Source: UBA4742 sp037138595
GTDB lineage: Bacteria > Actinomycetota > Acidimicrobiia > Acidimicrobiales > Acidimicrobilacustridaceae
Length of the DNA stretch: 64,000 bases
Direction of reading: 5' to 3'
Assembly (NCBI GenBank): GCA_037138595.1
Contig: JBAXIB010000001.1
Location: 62,001 to 126,000 of the forward strand
The notes under the pieces are model-generated. The model worked only from the letters and a program-made list of their open reading frames with translations. It searched no databases and was not told the origin of the DNA. A program made the translations under genes and the position numbers. How positions within the stretch are numbered: the stretch's first letter is position 1; each line of letters begins with the position of its first letter. Shown piece by piece: positions 7,803-16,180 of this stretch.

Positions 7803-8808
7803 GACGAGTTGTATCCTGCACGATTCCGGCAGCAATTCCTACCTGGTCGCCGCCAGGCGACGCAGGGTCCAAGTCATCGCGCACTCGACTTGTACCGACC
7901 ACTTGCCCATCAGAACCGATGAACCAACCGTCGAGATCGGCGCCTTCGACGAGCGCTTGACCTGCGCTCCACCCGGCGATCAACGCCGCTTTCGCGAATG
8001 CTTCACTTCTCGCGGCCGAAGGGCCCGTCACGATCACCGATACCAGGCCCGTGTCGGCTGGCCATCCGGTCGCCGGATCAATCAGATGATGAAGGGTCTG
8101 TCCGGATCGAGTCCAGGTCCGAAAACAGGTCGTCGACTGCACAAGCGCCTCCCCCACGAGGGGGAACGTGCCGATCAACACGTCATCGGTTGGCCGATGC
8201 ACCGGAATAAGCCAGGCTCGGTCTCCGTGTGGTCCTTCGCCCGCAACGCGTATATCTCCGCCCATGCTCACGGCAACCGAACGCGCCCCCTGTGCAATCA
8301 GTCCGTCGACAACCATGTCAGCGGCGAGACCCTTACCGATGCCGCCGAGATCGAGTCCAGTGCCCTTCGGCACGAACACATCCTTTGTCGCATGGTCCAC
8401 CCGAACTGACCCAAAACCCGGCGCGGGCGCAGGCGCCGCTATTGCCTCGTGCTGGTTCGCCACGTCAGAGAATGTGCGGTCGTAACCGAGGGCGACCAAT
8501 GCACTGAGAATGGATGGATCGAACAGGCCGCCGGTTTCGCTCCATGCGCTTTTGGCCGCGAGCAACGCCATCCATAACGTTTCAGAAACCCGAACCGTGG
8601 TTCCTGCCTGGCGATTTAGTTCACACAATTCACTTGCTGGCTGAAAACGAGACCAACAAGTCTCGAGTCGATCGATTTCGTAAACCGCCCAATTCACCAG
8701 ATCCTGACTGTTGGACCCAAAGACGACCACCTCAGCTGTCGAGCCCATCGCTCGCCAACTTCGTTGTCCCCACGTGGGTTCTGTCAAGGGCACTTGCTCC
8801 CGGTGCAT
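7795..8808 (-). CDS. apbE: FAD:protein FMN transferase (ApbE family)
   Basis: The 337-residue protein has the ApbE landmarks: MGSTAEVVVF at the start of the domain, the GGLFDPS segment, LDLGGIGKGLAADMV, MGGDIRVAGEG and HHLIDPATGWPA. ApbE enzymes attach FMN covalently to a Thr or Ser of target proteins outside the cytoplasm. No lipobox or clear signal peptide is seen at the N-terminus, which is unusual for Gram-negative ApbE but common in other groups. The ATG at 8808 overlaps the previous gene by 25 bases; GTG at 8793 is an alternative. No FMN_bind domain with an SGAT-type acceptor is encoded in this operon, so its substrate must lie elsewhere or be atypical. Confidence 0.92.
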   Translation of the reverse strand: MHREQVPLTEPTWGQRSWRAMGSTAEVVVFGSNSQDLVNWAVYEIDRLETCWSRFQPASELCELNRQAGTTVRVSETLWMALLAAKSAWSETGGLFDPSILSALVALGYDRTFSDVANQHEAIAAPAPAPGFGSVRVDHATKDVFVPKGTGLDLGGIGKGLAADMVVDGLIAQGARSVAVSMGGDIRVAGEGPHGDRAWLIPVHRPTDDVLIGTFPLVGEALVQSTTCFRTWTRSGQTLHHLIDPATGWPADTGLVSVIVTGPSAARSEAFAKAALIAGWSAGQALVEGADLDGWFIGSDGQVVGTSRVRDDLDPASPGGDQVGIAAGIVQDTTRHV

Positions 8809-9338
8809 GCAGGAACCGTAGGGGGTGGTGGCACTGGAGCGGGTGTCGTAACCCGAGGCGTTGTCGGCGTAGGGGTCGGAGTTGGCCCCGGGCCCGGAGT
8901 TGGCGTTTGGGTTCCAGTCGCGCTCGGGTTCGTCGACGCCCGCGGCGTAGATCCGGTCGAACTGCCCGAAGCGGTTCCCGACGGCGAACGCGTCGTGCCA
9001 CTTGGCGTTGCTAACCCGCCGGATACCCCGCCAGAACTTCCGCTCGAAACGGTGGTGTTCGGATCAGCCGACGATGCCAAGCCTGCGGCCCCCGGATCGA
9101 GTCCCGGTGGAGCGGCGATGACGTTGCCTGCTGTGTCGACGTAGATCGTCCGTGCGATGTGTTCGATCACGACGGTGGTTGAGGTCGTCGGCGGTTCAGT
9201 AATTGTGGTGCTGCCAAGTTGGCTTGCTGGATCTTGAATCGCCAATGCGGCAAAGCCGCTCACGAAAAGCGCTGAACTCACTCCGGCCAGCGCCGCACGA
9301 CTTGCTAGTGCGTGGCGTTTCTTCGGTTTGGCGGCCAT
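8784..9338 (-). CDS. Membrane-anchored Thr/Pro/Ser-rich protein
   Basis: The 184-residue product starts at ATG 9338, which shares one base with the TGA of the upstream gene (TGATG); a TTG at 9350 is less likely. Residues about 12 to 35 form a single membrane helix after a Lys/Arg-rich start (AAKPKKRH), so the bulk is outside. The rest is low complexity, with a TPTPTP/PGPGPTP stretch, and it ends ACTGSKCP with two Cys near the terminus. It has no recognisable domain. It could be a stalk or tether for the redox unit formed with the neighbouring apbE and ferric-reductase-like genes (inference). Confidence 0.7.
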   Translation of the reverse strand: MAAKPKKRHALASRAALAGVSSALFVSGFAALAIQDPASQLGSTTITEPPTTSTTVVIEHIARTIYVDTAGNVIAAPPGLDPGAAGLASSADPNTTVSSGSSGGVSGGLATPSGTTRSPSGTASGSSTGSTPRASTNPSATGTQTPTPGPGPTPTPTPTTPRVTTPAPVPPPPTVPACTGSKCP

Positions 9339-9889
9339 CAGTGTTGACAATTCCAGACGCCGTTGTCTTCTAATTCGCCACCGACGCAGCCAGCCGGCAT
9401 CGGTGGGATTGACCCAGAGCTATGGGCAGCAGATCCTTCTTCGCGATCTCGAGATTTTGGAACGGTGGTGACTGGGGGCAATGTCGGCGGCACAGTGGTG
9501 ACCGGTGGTGCCGCGACCGGATGAGGTGAAGTTCTCGGCGCGCTTTGCTGCGGTGATTGCTCGCCCGCATTTTCCGACGAAGACTCGCTCGGTGACTCGG
9601 TTACGCCGAGCGCCGAGTCACTGCTTGGTACGTCACCGGTGGCCACTCCGTCGGATGACGAATCCGCTGCAGTCGTCGCGGTTGACGTTGTCGTGTCGAC
9701 TACCACCGCATAGGTATCGTCATATTGCACCTGAGTCGCGGCCGCATCGGTGCCCGAACGCGAACTACTTGCCAACGACGAGGCAAGCCCTGATGGACCG
9801 CCCATCACGATCGCTGCTGAGCCGACTCCCATACTCGCAACGCTGACCAAACCTGCGACTACAAGTGCGGTTTTCCGGGGGAGTTTCAT
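9338..9889 (-). CDS. Secreted or membrane-anchored Ser/Thr-rich protein
   Basis: This 183-residue protein heads the four-gene redox operon. It has a positively charged start (MKLPRKTA) and a hydrophobic stretch (residues 8 to 30) that could be an uncleaved anchor or signal peptide. The body is Ser/Thr/Asp-rich and low complexity with a PPVTTVPPTLPPVTTVP stretch. It ends with a short folded-looking tail, PAGCVGGELEDNGVWNCQH, again with two cysteines. The architecture mirrors its downstream neighbour. No known domain and no FMN-acceptor motif of the SGAT type are visible. Confidence 0.65.
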   Translation of the reverse strand: MKLPRKTALVVAGLVSVASMGVGSAAIVMGGPSGLASSLASSSRSGTDAAATQVQYDDTYAVVVDTTTSTATTAADSSSDGVATGDVPSSDSALGVTESPSESSSENAGEQSPQQSAPRTSPHPVAAPPVTTVPPTLPPVTTVPKSRDREEGSAAHSSGSIPPMPAGCVGGELEDNGVWNCQH

Positions 9890-10158
9890 CGCAATTCAAG
9901 CCTTTCGAGCTGCCAAAACCAGTACTCACCCCATATATTCGGATCGAAAAGCTGCGACCTTTAGCTTTTGTTTTCAGGGGTTGGACGTCAACCCAACGTC
10001 ATCGATCACCAAGTCGCTGTGCTCAATCTGGCCGGCCTCGCGAACGTTGCGCTCGAGCCTTAAAGGCAGGTAATCAACCGGTTAAACACTCGGATCAACG
10101 ACCGGCCAATCGATCCGTCAACTGCGTTTTCGATCGGTCACGGAGCTCCAACGTAGTA
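9890..10158. other. Divergent intergenic region with an inverted repeat
   Basis: The 269 bases lie between two divergent operons and should hold both promoters. The only clear structure is an inverted repeat at 9978-9994, GGGTTG-GACGT-CAACCC, overlapping a GACGTC palindrome. It has no following T run, so an operator or leader hairpin is more likely than a terminator. No small gene is supported here. Confidence 0.4.
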
Positions 10159-11586
10159 ATGTCGCGACCTATGGGCCCCGTAACGAACCTCGCCAATCAG
10201 CCAGATCTTCGAGACAACCTGTTCCCCGTCGAAACCGAACTCGACCGGGTCCGATGCGCCATTATCGGGGAGTTACCCGAAGCACTTCGTGGGGCCTTCC
10301 TGCGCAATGGCCCAAACCCCATGTTCGAACCAATTAGCAGTTATCACATGTTTGACGGCGACGGCATGCTGCATGAGATCTCGTTCGACGGCAGCGATGC
10401 GTTCTACCGAAATCGTTGGATTCAGTCTCGAGGTCTCGGCGCCGAGATGAAGCAAGGCCGAGCGCTCTACCCTGGATTGAGCGAGGTCATGCATTTCCCC
10501 GATGCTGACCTCGTCGGCGACGCGGGACCGGTCAAGAACCCAGCCAACACGCACATCATTCGCCACGCCGATCGTTATCTCGCATTGTGGGAAGGTGGCC
10601 TTCCCACCCAAGTAACCGCCTCACTCGAAACTATCGGCGAATACGATTTCGATTCTCGTTTGGTTGGCGCAATGACAGCCCATCCCCGAATTGATCCGCG
10701 TTCTGGCGAGCTGTTCTTTTTCGGCTATTCATTGTTTGAGCCGTACCTTCGCTACCACGTGGCCGATGCAAGCGGCGCTTTGATCCACAGCGTCGACATC
10801 GAGCTCCCAGCACCGGTGATGATGCATGACTTCATCATCACTGAACAGCACGCCATATTTCTTGATTCGCCCATCGTGTTCGACATTGCCAACCTCGGCG
10901 TTGGTCCATTGGTTCAGTGGAGACCGGAAAATGGTTGCCGTATTGGCGTGATGCCTCGGTATGGATCAGCGGCCGATGTGCGCTGGTTCGAAATCGAAGC
11001 GGGTCACGTGCAACATTTTTGGAATGGCTGGGTCGAGGGCGATCGAATCGAATTCAGCGGCACTCGGTTCGACCATCCCGAATTCGGCATTGACCCCACC
11101 GCCCCCTTAGACGAAACGACCGCCGACGCCACACCAGCGTTTCCGGCTCGATTCTGGGTTGATCTGTCAACGGGGAAGGCAGGCTGGGAACAGACCGACG
11201 ATCTTGGCGGAGACTTCTGCCGGTTCGATGATCGGCTCAATGGTGTCCGTACTCGACACCATTACATGTCAGCGATGGTAGATCCTTCACGACGACTCGG
11301 TGACTTCGACGCAATCGTCCATTACGACGCAATCACGTCCGGGCGGGCCATTTGGAACGCTGGTTCAACTGGGCATGTCGGTGAGAGCGTGTTTGCTCCC
11401 GATCCGCAGCGATCTGGTGAAAACGAAGGCTGGTTACTCAACGCTGTCTATGACGATTCGACTGACGCCAGCGAACTCTGTGTATTCGATGCGCAAGACG
11501 TTGCGAGCGGGCCGATAGCTCGAGTACAACTCCCCCGCCGAGTGCCATTTGGGTTTCACGCGAACTGGTTTGCGGCACCTTCCTAG
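10159..11586 (+). CDS. Carotenoid cleavage oxygenase
   Basis: The 475-residue protein is a carotenoid oxygenase of the RPE65/CCD family, which uses a non-heme iron held by four histidines to cleave carotenoid or stilbene double bonds. All four ligands can be placed: His175 (MTAHPRI), His223 (MMHDFIIT), His286 (HVQHFWNGW) and His467 (FGFHANW). The family N-terminus is seen in LRGAFLRNGPNPMF and HMFDGDGMLHEISF. The start at ATG 10159 is chosen because conserved sequence begins right after it, while the frame is open upstream to 9865. It runs in the same direction as the Coq4-like gene 81 bases later. Confidence 0.93.
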   Translation: MSRPMGPVTNLANQPDLRDNLFPVETELDRVRCAIIGELPEALRGAFLRNGPNPMFEPISSYHMFDGDGMLHEISFDGSDAFYRNRWIQSRGLGAEMKQGRALYPGLSEVMHFPDADLVGDAGPVKNPANTHIIRHADRYLALWEGGLPTQVTASLETIGEYDFDSRLVGAMTAHPRIDPRSGELFFFGYSLFEPYLRYHVADASGALIHSVDIELPAPVMMHDFIITEQHAIFLDSPIVFDIANLGVGPLVQWRPENGCRIGVMPRYGSAADVRWFEIEAGHVQHFWNGWVEGDRIEFSGTRFDHPEFGIDPTAPLDETTADATPAFPARFWVDLSTGKAGWEQTDDLGGDFCRFDDRLNGVRTRHHYMSAMVDPSRRLGDFDAIVHYDAITSGRAIWNAGSTGHVGESVFAPDPQRSGENEGWLLNAVYDDSTDASELCVFDAQDVASGPIARVQLPRRVPFGFHANWFAAPS

Positions 11587-11667
11587 CCACGAAAGCACGG
11601 TCGGTCCGGCGCACCTTTGACGGACGCCATTGACAAAATCCACTTCTTCCTGCGGTATGTTTTTTCA

Positions 11668-12546
11668 ATGGAAGATGACATCCTCGTCATTCGTGGATTA
11701 CTCGGCGCCGCCGCTATTGACGGGTCGCCGACCGCGGAACAAATCAATGTGCTGCAAAGTTTGGTTTATGGCTACATGGGCCTTGAAGTCGACCTATCGA
11801 CATTGGATCCAGCATCGCCGGCAGAGTTCGCAAGCGGCATCCCTGATAACGATCGTCATCGCGCCATCGACCTGTTGGCGTTGATCGAATTTTGTCGTCA
11901 TCCGAGCGATCCGCGACAGGCTGACCTCGTCGAGACCTATGCCGATGCACTTGGTCTCGATGAACCACTCCTCGTTGTTGCGCGTGACGTCCAAATCGGT
12001 GCACGTGACCACGTACTGGCGGACTGGTCGCGATACCAGGTTGCTCCGCCCGTAACCCCCGGAATTGACGGTGAACGACCCCAGGGCGAGTCACAATTCC
12101 GACACCTCGAAGATTGTCCTGCCGATAGCCTAGGACGAGCATTTTTCGACCACTACCAACGATGGAATCTCACCTTCCCGGATGAGCCCGGCGGCGGTGG
12201 CGACACCATGGTGGGCCATGATTTCACCCACGTACTAGCCGATTACGAACCTGACCCGCCGGGCGAGATCGCGCTTCAGGCCATGCTACTGAGCGCCACA
12301 AACTTTGATCATCACTTTTCGAGTTTCATTGCGGCTCTCGCATTCAACGAGTCAAAAGCGCTGTATTTGCCGGGACTGTTTCCAACCGAGCTTGCGCTGA
12401 CCCGACCAGGCGCTGCCGATGAGCTCGCAGATGGCTTTCGTCGCGGCGTCGCGTGCACCAAGGACTTCTCGGCTATCCCGCATCTCGAATTAGTCGACGA
12501 ACCGCTCGAGAAGGTGCGAAAAGATTGCGGAATAGTTTCGCGATGA
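11668..12546 (+). CDS. TerB-like / Coq4-like fusion protein
   Basis: Residues 1 to about 120 are helical and begin MEDDILVIRGLLGAAAIDGS, which resembles TerB-type domains with an acidic first helix. Residues about 140 to 285 match the Coq4 family: the exact zinc signature HDxxHx11E is present as H184-D-F-T-H188 with Glu200, followed by LQAMLLSA. Coq4 acts in ubiquinone biosynthesis, recently as a C1 decarboxylase/hydroxylase step in eukaryotes. Actinobacteria normally use menaquinone, so the function here is open. The start at ATG 11668 is chosen over TTG 11617 because conservation begins at EDD. Confidence 0.75.
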   Translation: MEDDILVIRGLLGAAAIDGSPTAEQINVLQSLVYGYMGLEVDLSTLDPASPAEFASGIPDNDRHRAIDLLALIEFCRHPSDPRQADLVETYADALGLDEPLLVVARDVQIGARDHVLADWSRYQVAPPVTPGIDGERPQGESQFRHLEDCPADSLGRAFFDHYQRWNLTFPDEPGGGGDTMVGHDFTHVLADYEPDPPGEIALQAMLLSATNFDHHFSSFIAALAFNESKALYLPGLFPTELALTRPGAADELADGFRRGVACTKDFSAIPHLELVDEPLEKVRKDCGIVSR

Positions 12547-12633
12547 CATTTTCTGACCCACGTCCGATCGATGTGGATCAAGCTTTACCATCGACTACCG
12601 TTGATGTCATCCCCGACAAGAAGGATTGGTTCT

Positions 12634-12954
12634 GTGGCATCCAATAGCAGCCGACTTACAACCCGCGAGGAAATCGAGGCTCGAGGAACTGCGTCCGCAG
12701 CCGATAAGGCAAAGCCGGTCATTACCGAAGAAGCGAAAGCGATCCGGCGCGAACGGGTTGGCAAAGCAAAAGACGCTTTAGCACGGTCAGTCGGCACAAA
12801 AGGCGAACACGTCGCTCCAGCGCGCGCTGCGCTTAAGGAATATCTCCGGCAGCTCAACGACCCTAAGCAGCCTGACGATGCGCGCTTCGAGGCATTGATT
12901 GCTGCACCATTTACCGCGCCGCCAAAGAAAAAAGTCAACGAACGACGTTTCTAG
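12634..12954 (+). CDS. Small charged hypothetical protein
   Basis: A 106-residue protein starting at GTG 12634, with AGAAGGA eight bases upstream deciding the start (an open frame extends to 12571). It is rich in Lys, Arg, Glu and Ala (KPVITEEAKAIRRERVGKAK) and ends KKKVNERRF. It is likely mainly helical, with no membrane segment and no recognised family. It follows the Coq4-like gene by 87 bases on the same strand. Confidence 0.6.
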   Translation: MASNSSRLTTREEIEARGTASAADKAKPVITEEAKAIRRERVGKAKDALARSVGTKGEHVAPARAALKEYLRQLNDPKQPDDARFEALIAAPFTAPPKKKVNERRF

Positions 12955-13014
12955 TCGGATTGGTCTAACAATGTTTGGTTCTGCAGATTGCAGCGGTGCA
13001 GCCACTCGGATTGA

Positions 13015-13488
13015 TCAAATACCGGCCTTGATGAAAACAGCGGCCCGGCCTCGGCCACCTTTTTTCACCTCGGTGACTTTCGACGATGCAATGAGCTCAT
13101 CGACAGGTTTGCGAAGGCGAGCTGAGGTTTCATTTAACGTCGCCGCTAAATCATTCAACGTAAACTCGCCGGTCTGCCGGTCGACGGCCGAAGCAACATC
13201 GGCAACGGCAGGAAGTTGCTTACGGGTGCGTTTCGCGCCTGTCCCCGAAGTCCCTGGACGCCCTGTCGGCAGCAGAGCACCATCAACAGCCGACAACATC
13301 ACTGCCATTCCGACCTTCGTAGGTGCTTTCGAATCGTCTCCCCGCAGCCAGGCAAGAAACTTTTCGGCTTCTCCCGCTGCGGCTTTGCGATTCTCAAGCC
13401 GTTCTGCGGCCGCAAGTTCGGATTTGAGCTTACTTTGAAGGCGAGCAATCTCAGCCTGCAGTTCGGAGATATTTTCGGATTCAGTCAT
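13015..13488 (-). CDS. Coiled-coil plus winged-helix-like hypothetical protein
   Basis: The 157-residue protein starts at ATG 13488 with a strong AAGGAG site eight bases upstream. Residues about 5 to 45 form a coiled coil (ISELQAEIARLQSKLKSELA). Residues about 95 to 157 (DVASAVDRQTGEFTLNDLAATL, then RLRKPVDELI, then GRGRAAVFI) look like a winged helix, which suggests DNA binding. The middle has a basic Gly/Thr-rich linker. The family is not recognised. The 211 bases upstream are unusually AT-rich and likely hold its promoter. Confidence 0.65.
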   Translation of the reverse strand: MTESENISELQAEIARLQSKLKSELAAAERLENRKAAAGEAEKFLAWLRGDDSKAPTKVGMAVMLSAVDGALLPTGRPGTSGTGAKRTRKQLPAVADVASAVDRQTGEFTLNDLAATLNETSARLRKPVDELIASSKVTEVKKGGRGRAAVFIKAGI

Positions 13489-13699
13489 GTCACGGCTCCT
13501 TAAATGACTCTGCGTGGGACGCCACGAATTGGGCTTCGCAGCGCGCGTTCTCCTAAGTGTAACGCGCGGTCGCCACGACCAGTCAAATCAGGAAATGGAA
13601 TGACAAAAACAATTACTTTCTATTTTAAAAGAAGTTGAGCGACAGAAGGTTTAGTCGGACAACATCTTTGTGATTTTCACAGTCTTATTTCAATCTCAG

Positions 13700-14239
13700 T
13701 CAAGATGAAGTTGGATACACCAAATTCGGCAAACTCGGATCAAGAAGTTTCGCCGCATGATCGGGTGCAATGGGAAGCCCGGATGGATCCAGTAATCCGA
13801 TTTGGGCCAATAACGATGCCTGGTCCCAATAAATGTGCTCGTGGGTGACTTTTCCGTCTACTACGCCAACGATAACGACCATGCCGATTTCGACTGGCAT
13901 CTGAGTGGGTGCAACACCTGGCAGTATCCAGTCGAGCACCTCAGTATGAGTGAATCGCACGACGTCTTCGTTCACCACCTGGGTGTCGCTTACGGTCTGT
14001 GAAATGTTGATGATCTCGCCATCGGGTGGCAAGAATCTGCCGATGAAATGATCGGCGTACCACTGACGAACCAGGTCTTTACCCACTGCTCCCGCCAGAG
14101 TTGGCACAACTGTCAAGTGTGGATTGTCGGCCATCGTGGCCATCGTTTTGTCGAGGTCAAGATCGATCTCAGCCTGGATATGTTCGCTTACGACATCGGC
14201 GATTGAACGCGATTGTGAAGCAAAATCCGAAGGAGACAT
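13700..14239 (-). CDS. SnoaL-like / NTF2-fold protein
   Basis: From ATG 14239 the product is 179 residues. It shows an NTF2-like plan: an N-terminal helix (IADVVSEHIQAEIDLDLDKTMATM), a VPTLAGAVGKDLVRQWYADHF segment, and paired strands (VNEDVVRFTHTEVLDWILPG, then VVIVGVVDGKVTHEHIYWDQASLLAQIGL). NTF2-fold proteins of this type include isomerases, cyclases and ester cyclases. The frame is open up to 14377, but that part overlaps the pentapeptide gene and lacks conservation. Confidence 0.75.
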   Translation of the reverse strand: MSPSDFASQSRSIADVVSEHIQAEIDLDLDKTMATMADNPHLTVVPTLAGAVGKDLVRQWYADHFIGRFLPPDGEIINISQTVSDTQVVNEDVVRFTHTEVLDWILPGVAPTQMPVEIGMVVIVGVVDGKVTHEHIYWDQASLLAQIGLLDPSGLPIAPDHAAKLLDPSLPNLVYPTSS

Positions 14240-14298
14240 GTGAACACCAATCAGGTTGAGATTGCGTAGTTGGACCCAGCGAGAAAATCGGAGGTTCT

Positions 14299-15060
14299 CT
14301 AGTCGTGCTTCTTTGTCGGAAGTGCTTCGCACGGCGTCGATTGTTTCTGACCATTCGGACACGTTGTGTCCGACCAAATCACGTCGGTCATATCAGCGCC
14401 TGACAAGTCAGCGCCCGTAAGATCCGCACCAGCAAAGTCAACGCCGCCCAACTTGGCTCCAGACAATTTCGCATTCCGAAGCGTGCCGTTTGCCAGAACC
14501 GCTCCGATGAGAATTTGGCCATTGAGATTTGCATCGTCGAGGTTTGCTGCCGGACCGACGAAGTAGCCATGAACGAGCATCCAACCGGCCGGAAGCGAAG
14601 GTGTCCCCTCAATCTTTCCGGAAACGACACCGGTCAATTTGGCATTTAGAAGATTGGCACCATCGAGTTTTGCCCCTCGAAAATCGGCATCGGTCAAAGT
14701 AGCGCTGCGCAATATGGCTTGGTTCATCGTCGCGTCAATGAACTTCGCCCGAATCAGAGTCGAATAACTCAGGTTCATGCCGGTCATAGGTTTGTCTGAC
14801 ACGTCGACATCGGTCAGGTCCATCGATTGGCAGCTACCGCCGTCTTTAAACTCACAGCCGTTGACCATTGAACCTGACGTTCCAGTCGACTTGTTGTGCG
14901 ATGACACGACAATAATCGCAACGACTAATGCGCAAATCGCCACGCTTGCAGCGATGACCTGATGTCGACGCCGGCGATGGCGCGATGGCGGGTGATGTTC
15001 GGAACTTTCCGATGAACCAAAGGGAGAATCGGTGGATCGATCAACGCTGAGATTGTCCAT
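14299..15060 (-). CDS. Membrane-anchored pentapeptide repeat protein
   Basis: The 253-residue protein begins at ATG 15060. A basic patch (SRHRRRRH) precedes one membrane helix near residues 35 to 53, so the repeats lie outside the cell. Pentapeptide repeats (A(D/N)LxX type) run from about residue 78 to 235, with an interruption SLPAGWMLVHGYFVGP that also appears in the paralogue at 29199. The C-terminus has WSDTTCPNGQKQSTPC, a motif shared with two other proteins in the window. The fold is expected to be a right-handed quadrilateral beta helix. Function is unknown. Confidence 0.88.
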   Translation of the reverse strand: MDNLSVDRSTDSPFGSSESSEHHPPSRHRRRRHQVIAASVAICALVVAIIVVSSHNKSTGTSGSMVNGCEFKDGGSCQSMDLTDVDVSDKPMTGMNLSYSTLIRAKFIDATMNQAILRSATLTDADFRGAKLDGANLLNAKLTGVVSGKIEGTPSLPAGWMLVHGYFVGPAANLDDANLNGQILIGAVLANGTLRNAKLSGAKLGGVDFAGADLTGADLSGADMTDVIWSDTTCPNGQKQSTPCEALPTKKHD

Positions 15061-15192
15061 GCGACAGGTTACGCCATACCAAGTTGGAGTTAGCCGGCAC
15101 CGCCTCGCAACCTTGCTCGTCTCACACCTGCATGCAGGGATCACGCCAGCTAATAGGCGTGGGAAACCGTGCGCTGAGTACAGTGAGACTCC

Positions 15193-16122
15193 ATGAGTAA
15201 CGCTGAAGACGGATCGAAAGACACGATCCAGATTGTCACATCAGCCGACTCAGGATTTCTTCGCCAACTCGTAACGTTGCTCAGAAGTATCGAGGTGAGC
15301 AATGCGGGCGACTTGCCCGATGTCACCGTATTGACTGATGCCGATACCGCTCGATCGACCCGATTGATGCCGAGCCAGCTAACGGTGAACTGGGTGCAGG
15401 TTCCCGACAACTTGACCGACGATGTGGTGATGCCGAGCTTTCTTGAGCCGTCATCGCTGTGGCGCGTTTCTCTTGACACTCTGGTCGCATCGGAACTTGA
15501 TCGGGTGATCTATCTCGATGCAGACATGGTGGTTCGTCATCGATTGCGACCATTGTGGGAATTCGATCTTGAGAGTGCCGTGATTGGCGCGGTACGCGAT
15601 CCGCTGGTGCCCTGGTTTGGTGCCCCAAAAGGGCCACCATGGCGGGACCTCGATGTCGACCCGGCGAGTCCCTATTTCAATGCCGGGATGATGCTTATCG
15701 ACGTGAGTTCATGGCGGCGAGACGAAGTGTCAAACAAGACCATCGAAGTGCTTCGCAAAGCACCACTGCCCTATGCCGATCAGTGCGCGCTCAACACGGT
15801 GCTAATCGATCGCTGGGCTCAACTCCCACCTACATTCAACGTTCAAGGCGCCCACCTCATGCCGGGGCTTGGTTTTGGACCTGTTATTGAATCTGCCGAT
15901 GCACTGAAACAGGCACTAGCCGACCCAGCGATCGTGCACTTCAATACATCGAATTTTGGCCGACCGTGGCTCGCGGGTTGCACCCATCCCTTTCGAGACG
16001 AGTGGTATGCGACCCTTGATGAAACCGAGTTCGCGCACTGGCGCCCTCGACCTGCGCCATTGCCTGATCGAGTCTTTCGTCGAGTCAAGCGCGCAGCGTC
16101 AACTCTTATCACTGGCACGTGA
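15193..16122 (+). CDS. Glycosyltransferase family 8
   Basis: The 309-residue protein has the GT8 layout: an N-terminal IQIVTSADSGFLRQLVTLLRS strand-helix unit and the metal and nucleotide-sugar motif YLDADMVV (D109-A-D111), followed by FNAGMMLIDVSSWR and DQCALNTVL, both typical of this family. A HFNT segment near residue 255 lies where GT8 enzymes have their second metal ligand. It transfers a hexose from UDP-sugar with retention of configuration. It stands alone, divergent from the pentapeptide gene. Confidence 0.88.
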   Translation: MSNAEDGSKDTIQIVTSADSGFLRQLVTLLRSIEVSNAGDLPDVTVLTDADTARSTRLMPSQLTVNWVQVPDNLTDDVVMPSFLEPSSLWRVSLDTLVASELDRVIYLDADMVVRHRLRPLWEFDLESAVIGAVRDPLVPWFGAPKGPPWRDLDVDPASPYFNAGMMLIDVSSWRRDEVSNKTIEVLRKAPLPYADQCALNTVLIDRWAQLPPTFNVQGAHLMPGLGFGPVIESADALKQALADPAIVHFNTSNFGRPWLAGCTHPFRDEWYATLDETEFAHWRPRPAPLPDRVFRRVKRAASTLITGT

Positions 16123-16180
16123 GAAGGCGATTGCTGGCAACCTCAATCAGGATGAGTGATCAAAGAGGCGACAACGCTGA

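Noticed and set aside
7606..8409. Plus-strand open frame of 267 codons
   Set aside because: It is antisense to the ferric-reductase-like and apbE genes, whose families are certain; no start signal or domain.
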